Source of the DNA: CAVVTR01 sp963751245
Lineage (GTDB): Bacteria > Acidobacteriota > Thermoanaerobaculia > Thermoanaerobaculales > Thermoanaerobaculaceae
Direction: 5' to 3'
Assembly: GCA_963751245.1 (NCBI GenBank)
Contig: CAVVTR010000004.1
Location: 124,001-188,000, forward strand
DNA length: 64,000 nucleotides
The position numbers and the translations under genes were made by a program. Under the pieces are notes generated by a model. That model searched no databases, was not told where the DNA came from, and saw nothing but the letters and a program-made list of their open reading frames with translations. Shown here one piece after another: positions 56,143 to 64,000 of this stretch; position 1 is the first letter of the stretch, and every line of letters starts with the position of its first letter.

Positions 56143-56900
56143 CAGGCCAGGATCGAGTAGCCGCCGTCCACGAGCAGGGTCTGGCCCTGGATCATGGCGG
56201 CGTACTCCGTGCAGAGGAAGACGACGGCGTTGGCGACGTCCTGGGGCTCGATGAGGCGTCCGGCCGGAGTGCGGCGGGCCGACTCGTCGATGAGCTGCTC
56301 CCGGTTGGGGAAGTGCTTGAGGGCGTCGGTGTCCACGGTGCCCGCGGAGACGGCGTTCACGCGCACGCCCCGCGGCCCCAGTTCGGCGGCGAGGTGGCGC
56401 ACCATGGACTCCAGGGCCGCCTTGGAGGCGCCCACCGCGGTGTAGTTCGGGATCGCCCGTACGGCCCCCAGCGACGACACCGCGACCACCACGCGCTCCC
56501 CCTGGGAGGGCAGCTGGAGGAAGTGCTGCACCAGGGGCAGCAGGGCGGCCGCGTTGATGTCCATGGTCCAGTGGAAGTGGTGCAGCGTCAGCTCGGTGAC
56601 GGGCTTGAGCACGCCCGACGCCGCGTTGGACACCAGGATGTCCAGCTCGCCCCACTGTGCGCGGATCTCCTCGAAAATCGCCTCGACGTGGTCCTCGTTG
56701 GCGACGTTGCCCTTGACAAGGAGCGCCTGGGCCCCGCGGACCTCGATTTCCCGCGCCACGTCCTCCGCCGCTGCGCGGTTGCGGAAGAAGTTGATGGCGA
56801 CGTCCACCTTGAAGTCCGCCAGCGACAGCGCGATGGCCCTCCCGATGCCCCGGGACGAGCCGGTGACGAGGGCGCGCTTGCCGCGCAAACGCAGGTCCAT
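56142..56900 (-). CDS. fabL: FabL-type enoyl-ACP reductase (short-chain dehydrogenase)
   Basis: 252-residue SDR. The NAD(P) motif is VTGSSRGIGRAIA, followed by ILVSNAASGVLKPVTEL. The active site is NYTAVGASKAALE, i.e. Tyr-x6-Lys, which is the pattern of enoyl-ACP reductases rather than the Tyr-x3-Lys of most SDRs. VDTDALKHFPNREQL, TPAGRLIEP and AAMIQGQTLLVDGGYS closely follow the FabL (enoyl-ACP reductase III) pattern. It should carry out the last reductive step of fatty-acid elongation with NADPH. ATG 56900 is chosen because GAAGGAGAACC lies just upstream; a TTG at 56918 would include the Shine-Dalgarno. Other SDR substrates are possible. Confidence 0.85.
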   Translation of the reverse strand: MDLRLRGKRALVTGSSRGIGRAIALSLADFKVDVAINFFRNRAAAEDVAREIEVRGAQALLVKGNVANEDHVEAIFEEIRAQWGELDILVSNAASGVLKPVTELTLHHFHWTMDINAAALLPLVQHFLQLPSQGERVVVAVSSLGAVRAIPNYTAVGASKAALESMVRHLAAELGPRGVRVNAVSAGTVDTDALKHFPNREQLIDESARRTPAGRLIEPQDVANAVVFLCTEYAAMIQGQTLLVDGGYSILA

Positions 56901-56963
56901 TCCGGTTCTCCTTCGCAACCCACGATAAAGCGATTTCTTCTCAGGCGCAACGCAACCGGCGGA

Positions 56964-56972
56964 TGCTATACT
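56964..56972 (+). promoter_or_regulatory. Extended -10 box for efp
   Basis: TGCTATACT (hexamer TATACT at 56967-56972), identical to the element before the DUF4177 gene. The leader is about 32 nt and contains GCGGAGG before the ATG at 57011. Confidence 0.55.
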
Positions 56973-57010
56973 GACGCCCCTGGCGTGCGCCGGGCGCGGA
57001 GGTCTTCCCG

Positions 57011-57571
57011 ATGCAACTGGTTGCGACAGAGCTGAGAGCGGGCAACATCGTGGTGCACAACGGACAGCTGCACCGCGTCCTTTCGGTCACCCACATCACG
57101 CCGGGAAACTGGCGCGGCATGGTCCAGTGCAAGCTGCGCAACCTCAAGACCGGCAACTCCCTGGAGCACCGCTTCCGGTCCGAGGACAAGATCGAGAAGG
57201 CGTCGATGGACACCCAGGAGATGCAGTACCTCTACTCCGACGCCGCCGGCCACCACTTCATGAACACCGAGACGTTCGAGCAGGCCTCGCTGACGGACGA
57301 GACCCTCAGCGACGCCCTGAGCTACCTGCTCCCCGACACCGTCATCGCCGTGGACTACTACGAGGGGGAGCCGGTGGCCATCGAGCTGCCCAACACCGTG
57401 GTCCTCGAGGTCGTGGAGACCGACCCGCCGCTCAAGGGCGCCACGGCGTCCGGCGGCCCCAAGCCCGCCAAGCTCGAGACCGGCCTCATGGTGCAGGTGC
57501 CGCAGTTCATCGAGACCGGCACGAAGATCGTGGTCGACACCCGCAGCGGCGAGTACCAGTCCCGGGCCTGA
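57011..57571 (+). CDS. efp: Translation elongation factor P
   Basis: 186 residues, normal length, three OB/KOW-like domains. Recognised by VATELRAGNIVVHNGQLHRV at the start, CKLRNLKTGNSLEHRF, the middle-domain DTVIAVDYYEGEPVAIELPN and the C-terminal GASGGPKPAKLETGLMVQVP-like block with VDTRSGEYQSRA. It eases translation of polyproline stretches, which are very frequent in this genome. In the domain I loop that carries the modified Lys34 (or Arg32) in many EF-Ps, this protein reads TPGNWRGMV, with Asn33, Trp34 and Arg35, so the usual lysine is absent. It has its own extended -10 promoter and diverges from fabL. Confidence 0.95.
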   Translation: MQLVATELRAGNIVVHNGQLHRVLSVTHITPGNWRGMVQCKLRNLKTGNSLEHRFRSEDKIEKASMDTQEMQYLYSDAAGHHFMNTETFEQASLTDETLSDALSYLLPDTVIAVDYYEGEPVAIELPNTVVLEVVETDPPLKGATASGGPKPAKLETGLMVQVPQFIETGTKIVVDTRSGEYQSRA

Positions 57572-57594
57572 CGCACCCGCGGTCCTCCCCGGGC

Positions 57595-59148
57595 TCAGAA
57601 CAGCGAGCCGCCGGTGACGAGGACCACCGGCCCGCTGCCGTCGTCGGGAAACGCCACCTCGAGGCGCACGATGCGCAGGATCGCGGCGCGGGTGATCTCG
57701 GCGAGGAGACCGGCGCCGACGTCGGCCCGCCACCCCCCGGTGGACGGTCCCACCCGCGGATCCCAGGTCCTGCCCGCGTCGGCGAAGACGTCCACGCCGA
57801 TCACCGCGAGATGGAGGACCTCCCCGGTCAGCTTGGCGCGGAACTCCGCGTTACCGATGACCCGTGAGGTGCCGTCGAAGAAGTCCGGGTTCCATCCCCT
57901 CAGCCCCACGTCGGCGCCGAGAGTGAGCTGGCGGTCGCGGTCCAGCGCATGGCCGACGTCGCCGGCGATCCGGCCCCGCCACCCCACCGCGCCGGTGCGC
58001 GCCGTGCCGAGCTCCAGGTGGAAGACCGTGTTGCGCGGGTTGCCGTGGTCGAGGCGGCCGTCGACGGCGCCGTCGAGCCACGTGTACCAGCGACCGCGCA
58101 ACACGCCCCGGTGTGTCGAGGCGTCGAGCTGCACGCGGCCGGAGTCGCCGCCCAGCGCCGGGACGGAGAAGCCCGCGGTGATCTGCCAGTTGGGCCCGAG
58201 GGGCACGTCCTCCTGGCGGACAAAGGCGCGGAAGCCCCGCACCACCTCCCAGCGGTCCACCTCGTGGTCCCACCCCACCTGGACCCCCTGAAGGGCGTAG
58301 TCCGACGGGCTCTCGAAAGGGCGGCCGTCGCGGTAGGTCCAACCGGCGAAGCGCGCGTTGTCCACGAACAGGCCGAAGGTGAGCCGGTCGACCACCGCGG
58401 TGCCGCGTCCGAGCTTGAGGCCGCCCCAGACCTGGAAGGTGCGGCGGACGGCGCCGCCGCCGACGACCCGGTGCCCGCTCGCGTACAGCCACTCCTTCAG
58501 CGAGCTGCGGCGGAACTCGACCCCGCCGGCCCGCGGCGTGTCCAGGGCGAAGAACGGGTACTCCAGCTTGAACGCGTCGGCGGTCCCGTCCGAGGCGTCC
58601 TGCCGCGAGGCGCCCAGACGCCACCGGGTGCCCAGGAACAGCGGGTCGGTGTACCCCAGCGTCAGGTAGCGGCGCTCCTCGTTGGACTCGGTGTCCACGG
58701 CGAGGGTCTTGCCCCACCCCAGGAAGTTGGTGTCCGCCAGGGACAGCCCGGCGCTCTGCCGGTTGCCGTAGACCCCGTAGTTGAAGGAGACCTCCAGCGT
58801 CCACTGGTCGTGGGTCTCGACGACGACCTCGGCGCCCCCCTCCACCTGCCGCGCCCTGATCTCCACGGGGGACAGGAACCCCGTGGCGCGCAGCAGCCGC
58901 GCGCTCTCCGCCAGCTTGGCCGGATCCAGCGGGTCGCCCACCTTGAAGAGCAGGATCGAGCGGATGAAGCGCTCGCGGGTGACGATGTGCAGCGCATCGG
59001 CCGCGCGGTACGGCCACGCCGAGCTGCCCGGGTCGTTGAGGTCGAACACGTTGTGCCGCTCGATCCTGATCGCGACGATGGGCGTCCCCGCGGGCACGGC
59101 CCCCGGGACGGAGGCGACCACCGCGAACGCGAGAACCCATGGCAGCAT
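57595..59148 (-). CDS. Omp85/BamA-like outer-membrane protein
   Basis: 517 residues with a signal peptide (MLPWVLAFAVVASVPGAVPA). The next 90 residues look like one POTRA-type domain (FIRSILLFKVGDPLDPAKLA, LLRATGFLSPVEIRARQVEG, VVVETHDQWTLEVSFNYG). The rest is a beta-barrel with repeated amphipathic strands (GLSLADTNFLGWGKTLAVD, YLTLGYTDPLFLGTRWRLG, RVIGNAEFRAKL). The protein is shorter than BamA (which has five POTRA domains), so it may be a small Omp85 relative or a surface-antigen family protein. ATG 59148 is selected; an in-frame TTG/ATG stretch upstream lacks a signal peptide. It is convergent with efp. Confidence 0.8.
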   Translation of the reverse strand: MLPWVLAFAVVASVPGAVPAGTPIVAIRIERHNVFDLNDPGSSAWPYRAADALHIVTRERFIRSILLFKVGDPLDPAKLAESARLLRATGFLSPVEIRARQVEGGAEVVVETHDQWTLEVSFNYGVYGNRQSAGLSLADTNFLGWGKTLAVDTESNEERRYLTLGYTDPLFLGTRWRLGASRQDASDGTADAFKLEYPFFALDTPRAGGVEFRRSSLKEWLYASGHRVVGGGAVRRTFQVWGGLKLGRGTAVVDRLTFGLFVDNARFAGWTYRDGRPFESPSDYALQGVQVGWDHEVDRWEVVRGFRAFVRQEDVPLGPNWQITAGFSVPALGGDSGRVQLDASTHRGVLRGRWYTWLDGAVDGRLDHGNPRNTVFHLELGTARTGAVGWRGRIAGDVGHALDRDRQLTLGADVGLRGWNPDFFDGTSRVIGNAEFRAKLTGEVLHLAVIGVDVFADAGRTWDPRVGPSTGGWRADVGAGLLAEITRAAILRIVRLEVAFPDDGSGPVVLVTGGSLF

Positions 59149-59408
59149 GCACCGCCATTCTACGGCGGCGGCGGCGGACCCGCGGGTGACCGGGACCGTG
59201 ACGGGGGTCACCCGCCCGACGGCCGCGGCCCCGGCGGACACGGCGACGGGGGAGCCGTGCGTCGAGCGCGGCAGCGCCGGGAGCACCTCCCTCGTCCTCG
59301 ACGACGCCCAGACGGTGGCGGCCGGGGCGCCGGAGCGGGTCGCCGCTCGGGCGGGCGCTATCCTGGAAGGAAGATGCACGTGACGGCCGCCGTGCCGGGA
59401 GGCGTGAC
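59149..59408. other. 260-nt intergenic region between the Omp85-like gene and hemF
   Basis: No gene is supported. It must contain divergent promoters; on the plus strand GCTATCCT (59357-59364) resembles the extended -10 elements of this window, and GGGAGG precedes the hemF ATG at 59409. Confidence 0.5.
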
Positions 59409-60326
59409 ATGCCGACCACCGTTCGCGAACGCATGGAGCAGCTGGTCCGCCGGACCCAGGACGCCGTGTGCGCCGCCCTGGCGGCGGCGGACGGCGGCGC
59501 GTTCCGGGAGACGGCCTGGCAGCGCCGCGACGGGGGCGGCGGCACGAGCCGGGTGCTCGAGGGCGGCGAGGTCTTCGAGAAGGCGGGCGTCAACGCCTCC
59601 ACCGTGTGGGGCACCGTGGACGAGGCGGCGGCCCGGGACATGGGCGGCGGCGAGGCGCCGCCGTCGGCCGACCCCGCCTTCTTCGCCACCGGTGTCAGCG
59701 TGGTCATCCACCCGCGGAGCCCCATGGTCCCCACCGCCCACTGCAACTACCGGTACTTCGAGCGCGGCGACGGCACCGCCCCGGGCTCCTGGTGGTTCGG
59801 TGGCGGCGCCGACCTGACGCCGGCGTACCTGTTCGAGAAGGACGCGCGGCACTTCCACCGCGTGCACAGGGAGGCCTGCGACCGCCACGACCCCTCCGTC
59901 TACCCCGCCTTCAAGCGCTGGTGCGACGAGTACTTCACCCTGGTCCACCGCGGCGAGACGCGGGGGGTCGGGGGCATCTTCTTCGACGGCCTCAACGACT
60001 GGGAGGCCGAGGACATCCTGGCCCTGGTGGCCGACTGCGCGGCGGCGTTCCTCCCCGCCTACCTGCCCGTGGTCGAGCGCCGCCACCGCCTGCCCTACAC
60101 GCCGGCGCAGCGCGACTGGCAGCTGCTGCGCCGGGGCCGGTACGTGGAGTTCAACCTCGTCTACGACCGCGGCACCTCGTTCGGGCTGCGCACCGGGGGG
60201 CGCACGGACTCGGTGCTCGTGTCGCTGCCGCCGGAGGCCCGCTGGATCACCGACGATGAGCCGGAGCCGGGGTCCCCCGAGGCCGCGCTGGTGGAGGTCC
60301 TGCGCCACCCGCGGGAGTGGGCCTGA
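59409..60326 (+). CDS. hemF: Oxygen-dependent coproporphyrinogen III oxidase
   Basis: 305-residue enzyme that converts coproporphyrinogen III to protoporphyrinogen IX using O2, in the protoporphyrin-dependent heme pathway, so it implies at least microaerobic life. Motifs: FEKAGVNASTVWG, TGVSVVIHPRSPMVPT, HCNYRYFE, SWWFGGGADLTPAYLF, KRWCDEYF, GVGGIFFDGLN, YVEFNLVYDRGTSFGL and SVLVSLPPEARW. The ATG at 59409 has GGGAGGCGTGAC upstream. It is convergent with the AAA ATPase gene (7-nt gap). No other heme gene is present here. Confidence 0.96.
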   Translation: MPTTVRERMEQLVRRTQDAVCAALAAADGGAFRETAWQRRDGGGGTSRVLEGGEVFEKAGVNASTVWGTVDEAAARDMGGGEAPPSADPAFFATGVSVVIHPRSPMVPTAHCNYRYFERGDGTAPGSWWFGGGADLTPAYLFEKDARHFHRVHREACDRHDPSVYPAFKRWCDEYFTLVHRGETRGVGGIFFDGLNDWEAEDILALVADCAAAFLPAYLPVVERRHRLPYTPAQRDWQLLRRGRYVEFNLVYDRGTSFGLRTGGRTDSVLVSLPPEARWITDDEPEPGSPEAALVEVLRHPREWA

Positions 60327-60333
60327 CCGGCGC

Positions 60334-61809
60334 TCAGCGGGCGGGGACGAAGCGCTCGGCGGCGAGGCGGCGGAGCGCCGCGACGTCCTCCGCGCGGCTG
60401 CGGGACAGCGGCACGGTGCGCGCGAGCTCGGCGAGCAGGTCGGCGGTGCCGAGGCGGTCGCGGCCTCCGGCGAGCAGACCGTAGAGGGCCGAGACCACCG
60501 CCTGCTCGATCTCCGCCCCCGAGAACCCCGCGCTGGCCTGCACCAGGGCGCCCAGGTCCACCGCCGAGGGTTCCTGCCGGCGCAGCATCAGGTGGATGCG
60601 GAAGATCTCCCGCCGCTCCTCCTCGTCGGGCAGGTCGATGAAGAAGATCTCGTCGAAGCGGCCCTTGCGCAGCAGCTCCGGAGGCAGCGCCGAGAGGTCG
60701 TTGGCGGTGGCCGTCACGAACACCGTGGCCTGCTTCTCCTGCAGCCAGGTGAGGAACGTCCCGAACAGCCGCTTCCCCAGCCCGGCGTCGGCCTCGGAGG
60801 AGCCGACGCCGCCGAACGCCTTCTCCAGCTCGTCGATCCACAGCACCGCGGGGGCGACGGCCTCGGCGCTCGACAGGGCGTCGCGCATGCGCTTCTCGGA
60901 CTCGCCGATGTACTTGTCGAAGAGCCTGCCGGGATCCAGGCGCAGCAGCGGCATGCCCCACTCCCGGGCGATGGTCTTCGCCGCGAGGCTCTTGCCGCAC
61001 CCCTGCACGCCGACGAACAGGACCCCCCGCGGCGGCGCCAGCCCCAGCTCGCGGGCCTTCGGCGAGAAGCCCGCGCGCTGTCGTGCGAGCCACGCCTTGA
61101 GGGAGCGCAGCCCGCCCAGGGCGGCGACGTCGCCGCCGAGCTCCACGAACTCGAGCACCCCGGACTGCTCCACCCGCTCGCGCTTGGCCTCCAGAGCCCG
61201 CGGCAGGTCGGCGGCGTCGAGCACGTTGTCGTCGAGGACGCACGCGCTCACCACGCGCCGCACCTCGCTCAGCGTCAGCCCGCGCAGATTGCTGACGAAC
61301 TGCTCGATCTCCTTCTCGTCGAGGCGGTTGGAGAACCGCTGGTTGCGCGACAGGTCGAGGAGGGTCTCGAACACCGCCCGGCGGAGCACCTGGTCGTCGG
61401 GGAGCTCGAGCCGGTAGCGGGCGGCCAGCTTGCGGAGCTCGGCGGGCAGCTCGACGGACGGGGCCGACAGCACCAGCGTGACGGGGACCGACACGTTTTC
61501 CTGGGCGATCTCGCGCACCGCGCGGGCGATCTCCGGCTCCTCGAGGTACGGCGTGAAGTCCCTGAGGAGGTAGACGGCGGGGATGCGCGCCGCCCGGATG
61601 TGGCGCAGCGCCCGCACCGGCTCCTGGGTGTCGTAGACGGCGCTGCCGAAGCCGTGGCGGAACAGGCCCTCGGTCACCGACCAGGTGAACAGGGCCAGGG
61701 AGAGCTCGGCGCAGCTCACGGCCAGGAGGCTGATGAGCCGCTCCTCCTCGGCCGTCTCCACGGTGAGGATGGGGTGCCGCGACTTGATGAGGAGGCGGAG
61801 CTCGTCCAC
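60334..61809 (-). CDS. Ycf46-type AAA+ ATPase
   Basis: 491 residues. The N-terminal half (LIKSRHPILTVETAEEERLI, RALRHIRAARIPAVYLLRDF, VTLVLSAPSVELPAELRKLA) is that of the Ycf46 subfamily, originally seen in cyanobacteria and plastids. The C-terminal AAA+ module has Walker A GVQGCGKS, Walker B VLWIDELEKAFGG, sensor VTATAND, and an arginine-finger region RKGRFDEIFFIDLP with the second-region AAA helix NTL... replaced by LPDEEERREIFRIHLMLRR. In cyanobacteria Ycf46 is linked to inorganic-carbon use; its general role is unknown. GTG 61809 lies 9 nt after a -10 box and lacks a Shine-Dalgarno. It is divergent from the AddB-like gene. Confidence 0.85.
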   Translation of the reverse strand: MDELRLLIKSRHPILTVETAEEERLISLLAVSCAELSLALFTWSVTEGLFRHGFGSAVYDTQEPVRALRHIRAARIPAVYLLRDFTPYLEEPEIARAVREIAQENVSVPVTLVLSAPSVELPAELRKLAARYRLELPDDQVLRRAVFETLLDLSRNQRFSNRLDEKEIEQFVSNLRGLTLSEVRRVVSACVLDDNVLDAADLPRALEAKRERVEQSGVLEFVELGGDVAALGGLRSLKAWLARQRAGFSPKARELGLAPPRGVLFVGVQGCGKSLAAKTIAREWGMPLLRLDPGRLFDKYIGESEKRMRDALSSAEAVAPAVLWIDELEKAFGGVGSSEADAGLGKRLFGTFLTWLQEKQATVFVTATANDLSALPPELLRKGRFDEIFFIDLPDEEERREIFRIHLMLRRQEPSAVDLGALVQASAGFSGAEIEQAVVSALYGLLAGGRDRLGTADLLAELARTVPLSRSRAEDVAALRRLAAERFVPAR

Positions 61810-61818
61810 GCTGGCCCC

Positions 61819-61847
61819 AGTGTGCCAAGCGCGTCCGCGCGGCGCAA
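61819..61847 (-). promoter_or_regulatory. Promoter for the Ycf46-type gene, leaderless spacing
   Basis: Minus strand: TTGCGC (61847-61842), 17-nt spacer, CACACT (61824-61819). The hexamer ends 9 nt before the GTG at 61809. Confidence 0.5.
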
Positions 61848-61849
61848 GC

Positions 61850-61872
61850 CGCGGACGTTGACAGCGTCCGCG
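61850..61872. promoter_or_regulatory. Perfect inverted repeat enclosing TTGACA
   Basis: CGCGGACG (61850-61857), TTGACAG, CGTCCGCG (61865-61872): 8-bp perfect arms with a 7-nt centre. The centre contains a consensus -35 (TTGACA, 61858-61863) in the plus direction, with TCGCAT at 61882-61887 as a weak -10 for the AddB-like gene. The arms also lie next to the -35 of the divergent ATPase gene. The element may be an operator controlling both genes. Confidence 0.5.
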
Positions 61873-61905
61873 CGGGTGTGGTCGCATCGCGGGGGAGGGT
61901 GTCGG

Positions 61906-64000
61906 GTGGACGACGTCCAGGGTGAGTGCCGGCGGGACGCCCGGTTCAGGGTGTGCCGCGGGGCGCGGAGCACGGAGGACGCGCTCCTCGCGCACGTCGG
62001 CGCCCTGCTCGACGGCGCCGCCGCCGACCCCGCGCTCCTCGCCCTGCCGGTGATCGTCGTGGTGCCCTCGGCGAGCCTGCGCGACCACCTGGCCGCCGAG
62101 GCGGTGCGGCGGCGGGGAAGGGCGGCGGCCGGGCTCCGCGTCCTCACCGTCTTCGCGGTGGCCTCGGAGGTCCTCCGGCACCGCGGGGAGACCCCCAGGG
62201 GGGGCGGACGCCTGTTCGACATCCTTGCCCGCCGCTTCGCCCGGCGCGAGCCCTCCCTCGCGGGCCCCCTGGACGCCCTCCAGGACGGCTACGCCGCCGT
62301 CGCCGCGGCCGTCCGGGACCTCCTCGACGCGGGGTTCGTGACGCCCCTGGCCGAGGGCGTGGGCGAGCGCATCGAGGAGCTCGCCCGCCGGGAGGCGTGG
62401 GGCGACACCGCGCGCCGGGCGGGGGCGCTGGTCCGGGTGGCCGCCGCCTGCGACCAGGCGGCCGAGGCGGCCGGCGTCGACGGCCCGGGACGCCTCCTGA
62501 GCCGCGCCGCCGACGCCGTGGCGGCGGACCCTCTCGAGGCCCTCCCCGCCCGCGCCGTGCTCGTCCACGGCTTCGCCGACGCGACCGGGACCGCCGGCGA
62601 CCTGCTCCGGGCGCTGCTGCGGCGGCCGGACGCCACCGTCTACCTCGACGAGCCCCCCGACCCGGCCCACCCCGGCGAGCCGGACCCGGGAGTCCGGTTC
62701 GTCCGGCGCTTCGCCGCCAGCCTGGGCGCGGCCCCGCCCCGCGAGGGCGCCGTCGGACCGGCGGCCGGGAGCCCGTCCCTGGAGCTCTTCCACGCCCCCG
62801 GGGCCTCCGCCGAGGCCCGCGAGGTGGCCACCCGCGTGCGCCGCCTCCTCGACGCCGGCGCCCGGCCCGAGGCGATCCTCGTCGTCGCGCGCGACCTCGG
62901 CCCCGTCGCGCTCCCGCTCCGCGTCCACCTGCGCCGCCTGGGCGTGCCGTTCTCCGGGGCCGGGGCCCCCGGCCCGCCGTCGGGCCTGAGGAGGCGGCTG
63001 GCCGCCCTGGCCGCGCTGCTGGAGCACGGCGGCGGCCTCGCGGTGGACCGCTGGCTGGACGCGGCGGCGGTCCTGTCGCCGCCGCTGGACCGGCCTGCGC
63101 GGGAGGCCACCGGAACCACCCGCGGAGGGCGTGCGCCCGCACCCGACCTGCTGCTGGCGCTGCGCACCCTGGGGGCCGGCCGGCTCGCCCAGGTGGCGGC
63201 GCTCCGCACCGGCGAGCTGATCCCGGGGGGCCGGCTGCGGCTGCCGGTGCACCGGGGCGCGGCCGCCGGCGGCGACGGCGAGGAGACCGCCGCGCGCTCC
63301 GAGCGGAGGACGCTGCCCCGGGGGGTCGTCGAGGACGCCGTGGACGCGGCCGCGCGCCTGCTCCGCTTTCTCGAGGGCTGGCCCGCCAGGGCCCCCCTCG
63401 CCACCCACCTGGCGCGGTGCCGGGCGCTGCTCGGCGACCACCTGGGCTGGCGCGAGGCGACGGAGGGCGCCGCGGAGGCCGCGGAGGCCCTGGCCGCCGT
63501 GGCGGCCGACGTCCCCGCCGAGCTCCTCCTGGAACGGGAGGAGGCGCTGCTGCTGGTGCGCCGGGAGCTGGCCGGGCGCGGCTTCGCACCGCTGGGCGGC
63601 GCCGGCGGCGGCGTCCAGGTGCTGTCGGTCACGGAAGCCCGGGGACGTACGGCCTCGCACCTCTTCCTCCTCGGTCTCAACCGGGGGGCGTTCCCCCGCC
63701 AGGTCACCGAGGACCCCCTGCTTCCCGACGCCTTCCGTCTCGCCCTGCGGCAGGACGTGCTCCCCGACGTCCCGGTCAAGGGCGCCGGCCACGACGAGGA
63801 GCGCTACCTGTTCGCACAGCTGCTCTCCGCCGCGCCCCGCGTCACCCTCTCCTGGCAGTCCTGCGACGACGACGGCAGACCCGTGCCGCCCTCGCCCCTG
63901 GTGGAGCGCCTCCGCCTCGAGGGCGGGCTCCCGGCCCCGCAGGCGGCGCGCTCCCTGTTCGCGCCGCCGGTCGCCGGCGCCACGGTCCGACCCGCCCACG
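61906..64000 (+). CDS. AddB-like PD-(D/E)XK nuclease/helicase subunit, 3' end cut by window edge
   Basis: First 698 residues of a large protein with the inactive-helicase architecture of AddB/RexB subunits. Seen: VIVVVPSASLRDHLAAEAV and RVLTVFAVASEVL in domain 1A, VLVHGFADATGTAGDLLRAL and ARVAARVRRLLDAGARPEAI-type block (EAREVATRVRRLLDAG), ILVVARDL, VPFSGAG, and the UvrD-like C-terminal block QVLSVTEARGRTASHLFLLG with GLNRGAFPRQVTEDPLLPD. The N-terminus lacks a recognisable Walker A GKT/S, so ATP binding at this site is doubtful. The nuclease domain should lie beyond the window. GTG 61906 has GGGGGAGGG upstream. An AddA partner is not in view. Confidence 0.82.
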   Translation, partial: MDDVQGECRRDARFRVCRGARSTEDALLAHVGALLDGAAADPALLALPVIVVVPSASLRDHLAAEAVRRRGRAAAGLRVLTVFAVASEVLRHRGETPRGGGRLFDILARRFARREPSLAGPLDALQDGYAAVAAAVRDLLDAGFVTPLAEGVGERIEELARREAWGDTARRAGALVRVAAACDQAAEAAGVDGPGRLLSRAADAVAADPLEALPARAVLVHGFADATGTAGDLLRALLRRPDATVYLDEPPDPAHPGEPDPGVRFVRRFAASLGAAPPREGAVGPAAGSPSLELFHAPGASAEAREVATRVRRLLDAGARPEAILVVARDLGPVALPLRVHLRRLGVPFSGAGAPGPPSGLRRRLAALAALLEHGGGLAVDRWLDAAAVLSPPLDRPAREATGTTRGGRAPAPDLLLALRTLGAGRLAQVAALRTGELIPGGRLRLPVHRGAAAGGDGEETAARSERRTLPRGVVEDAVDAAARLLRFLEGWPARAPLATHLARCRALLGDHLGWREATEGAAEAAEALAAVAADVPAELLLEREEALLLVRRELAGRGFAPLGGAGGGVQVLSVTEARGRTASHLFLLGLNRGAFPRQVTEDPLLPDAFRLALRQDVLPDVPVKGAGHDEERYLFAQLLSAAPRVTLSWQSCDDDGRPVPPSPLVERLRLEGGLPAPQAARSLFAPPVAGATVRPAH

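Noticed and set aside
61906..63999. The minus-strand open frame that continues upstream of the Ycf46-type start to the window edge
   Set aside because: Only the part from 61809 downwards matches the AAA ATPase; the rest is antisense to the AddB-like gene, which has recognisable motifs.

Overview
The window is very GC-rich, densely coded DNA from a Gram-negative bacterium. It carries lpxC (lipid A), bamD and a BamA-like porter, TonB/ExbBD and a Tat subunit. The Ser/Thr kinase-TonB fusion, the DUF4388 protein, the NtrY/NtrC pair with DUF4390, a Ycf46-type AAA ATPase and the GlgE pathway together suggest Acidobacteriota (Thermoanaerobaculia/Holophagae-like) or a related deep-branching group. This placement is an inference from gene content; no rRNA or tRNA gene was seen. 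Many gene pairs overlap by ATGA or GTGA, so operons are tightly packed.

Layout. 1-5 kb: the end-truncated nfo gene diverges from an envelope operon (PASTA protein, rpe, bamD, LysM protein, small Fis-type regulator, lytic transglycosylase). 5-10 kb: tatA and a sugar-kinase-like phosphotransferase on the minus strand, then rlmN, pgeF and ftsEX. 10-15.7 kb: a minus-strand TonB module (exbB, two exbD, tonB, DUF4388, TPR), then ruvC and a yebC-type gene. 15.8-27.3 kb (plus strand): a 1010-residue kinase-TonB fusion with a small coiled-coil partner, a BtuFCD-type importer, accD-folC, dgt, rpiB, glyA and a DUF4177 protein. 27.3-34.8 kb (minus): RDD protein, a large TPR membrane protein, NtrC-type regulator, NtrY-type kinase, DUF4390 and lpxC. 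35-39.9 kb (plus): HD-GYP protein, smpB, uvrA. 39.85-40.5 kb: four 122-bp tandem repeats that begin inside the 3' end of uvrA, plus a remnant at the 3' end of treY.

40.5-55.1 kb is one minus-strand alpha-glucan/trehalose locus: glgE, treS-maltokinase, glgB, treZ, a GH57 protein and treY. Together these encode the GlgE route (trehalose to maltose to maltose-1-phosphate to branched glucan) and the TreYZ route back to trehalose. glgB and treS-maltokinase are broken by about 15 single-base indels while their residues stay conserved, which looks like local sequence error and not decay. 55-64 kb: a FabL-type reductase, GDPD, a receiver-like protein, efp, a BamA-like porter, hemF, a Ycf46-type ATPase and an AddB-like nuclease/helicase that runs off the right edge.

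The main regulatory observation is that several operons start 6-9 nt after a recognisable -10 box and lack a Shine-Dalgarno sequence, which suggests leaderless transcripts. The main structural novelties are the kinase-TonB fusion, the 122-bp repeats and an EF-P whose modification loop lacks the usual lysine.
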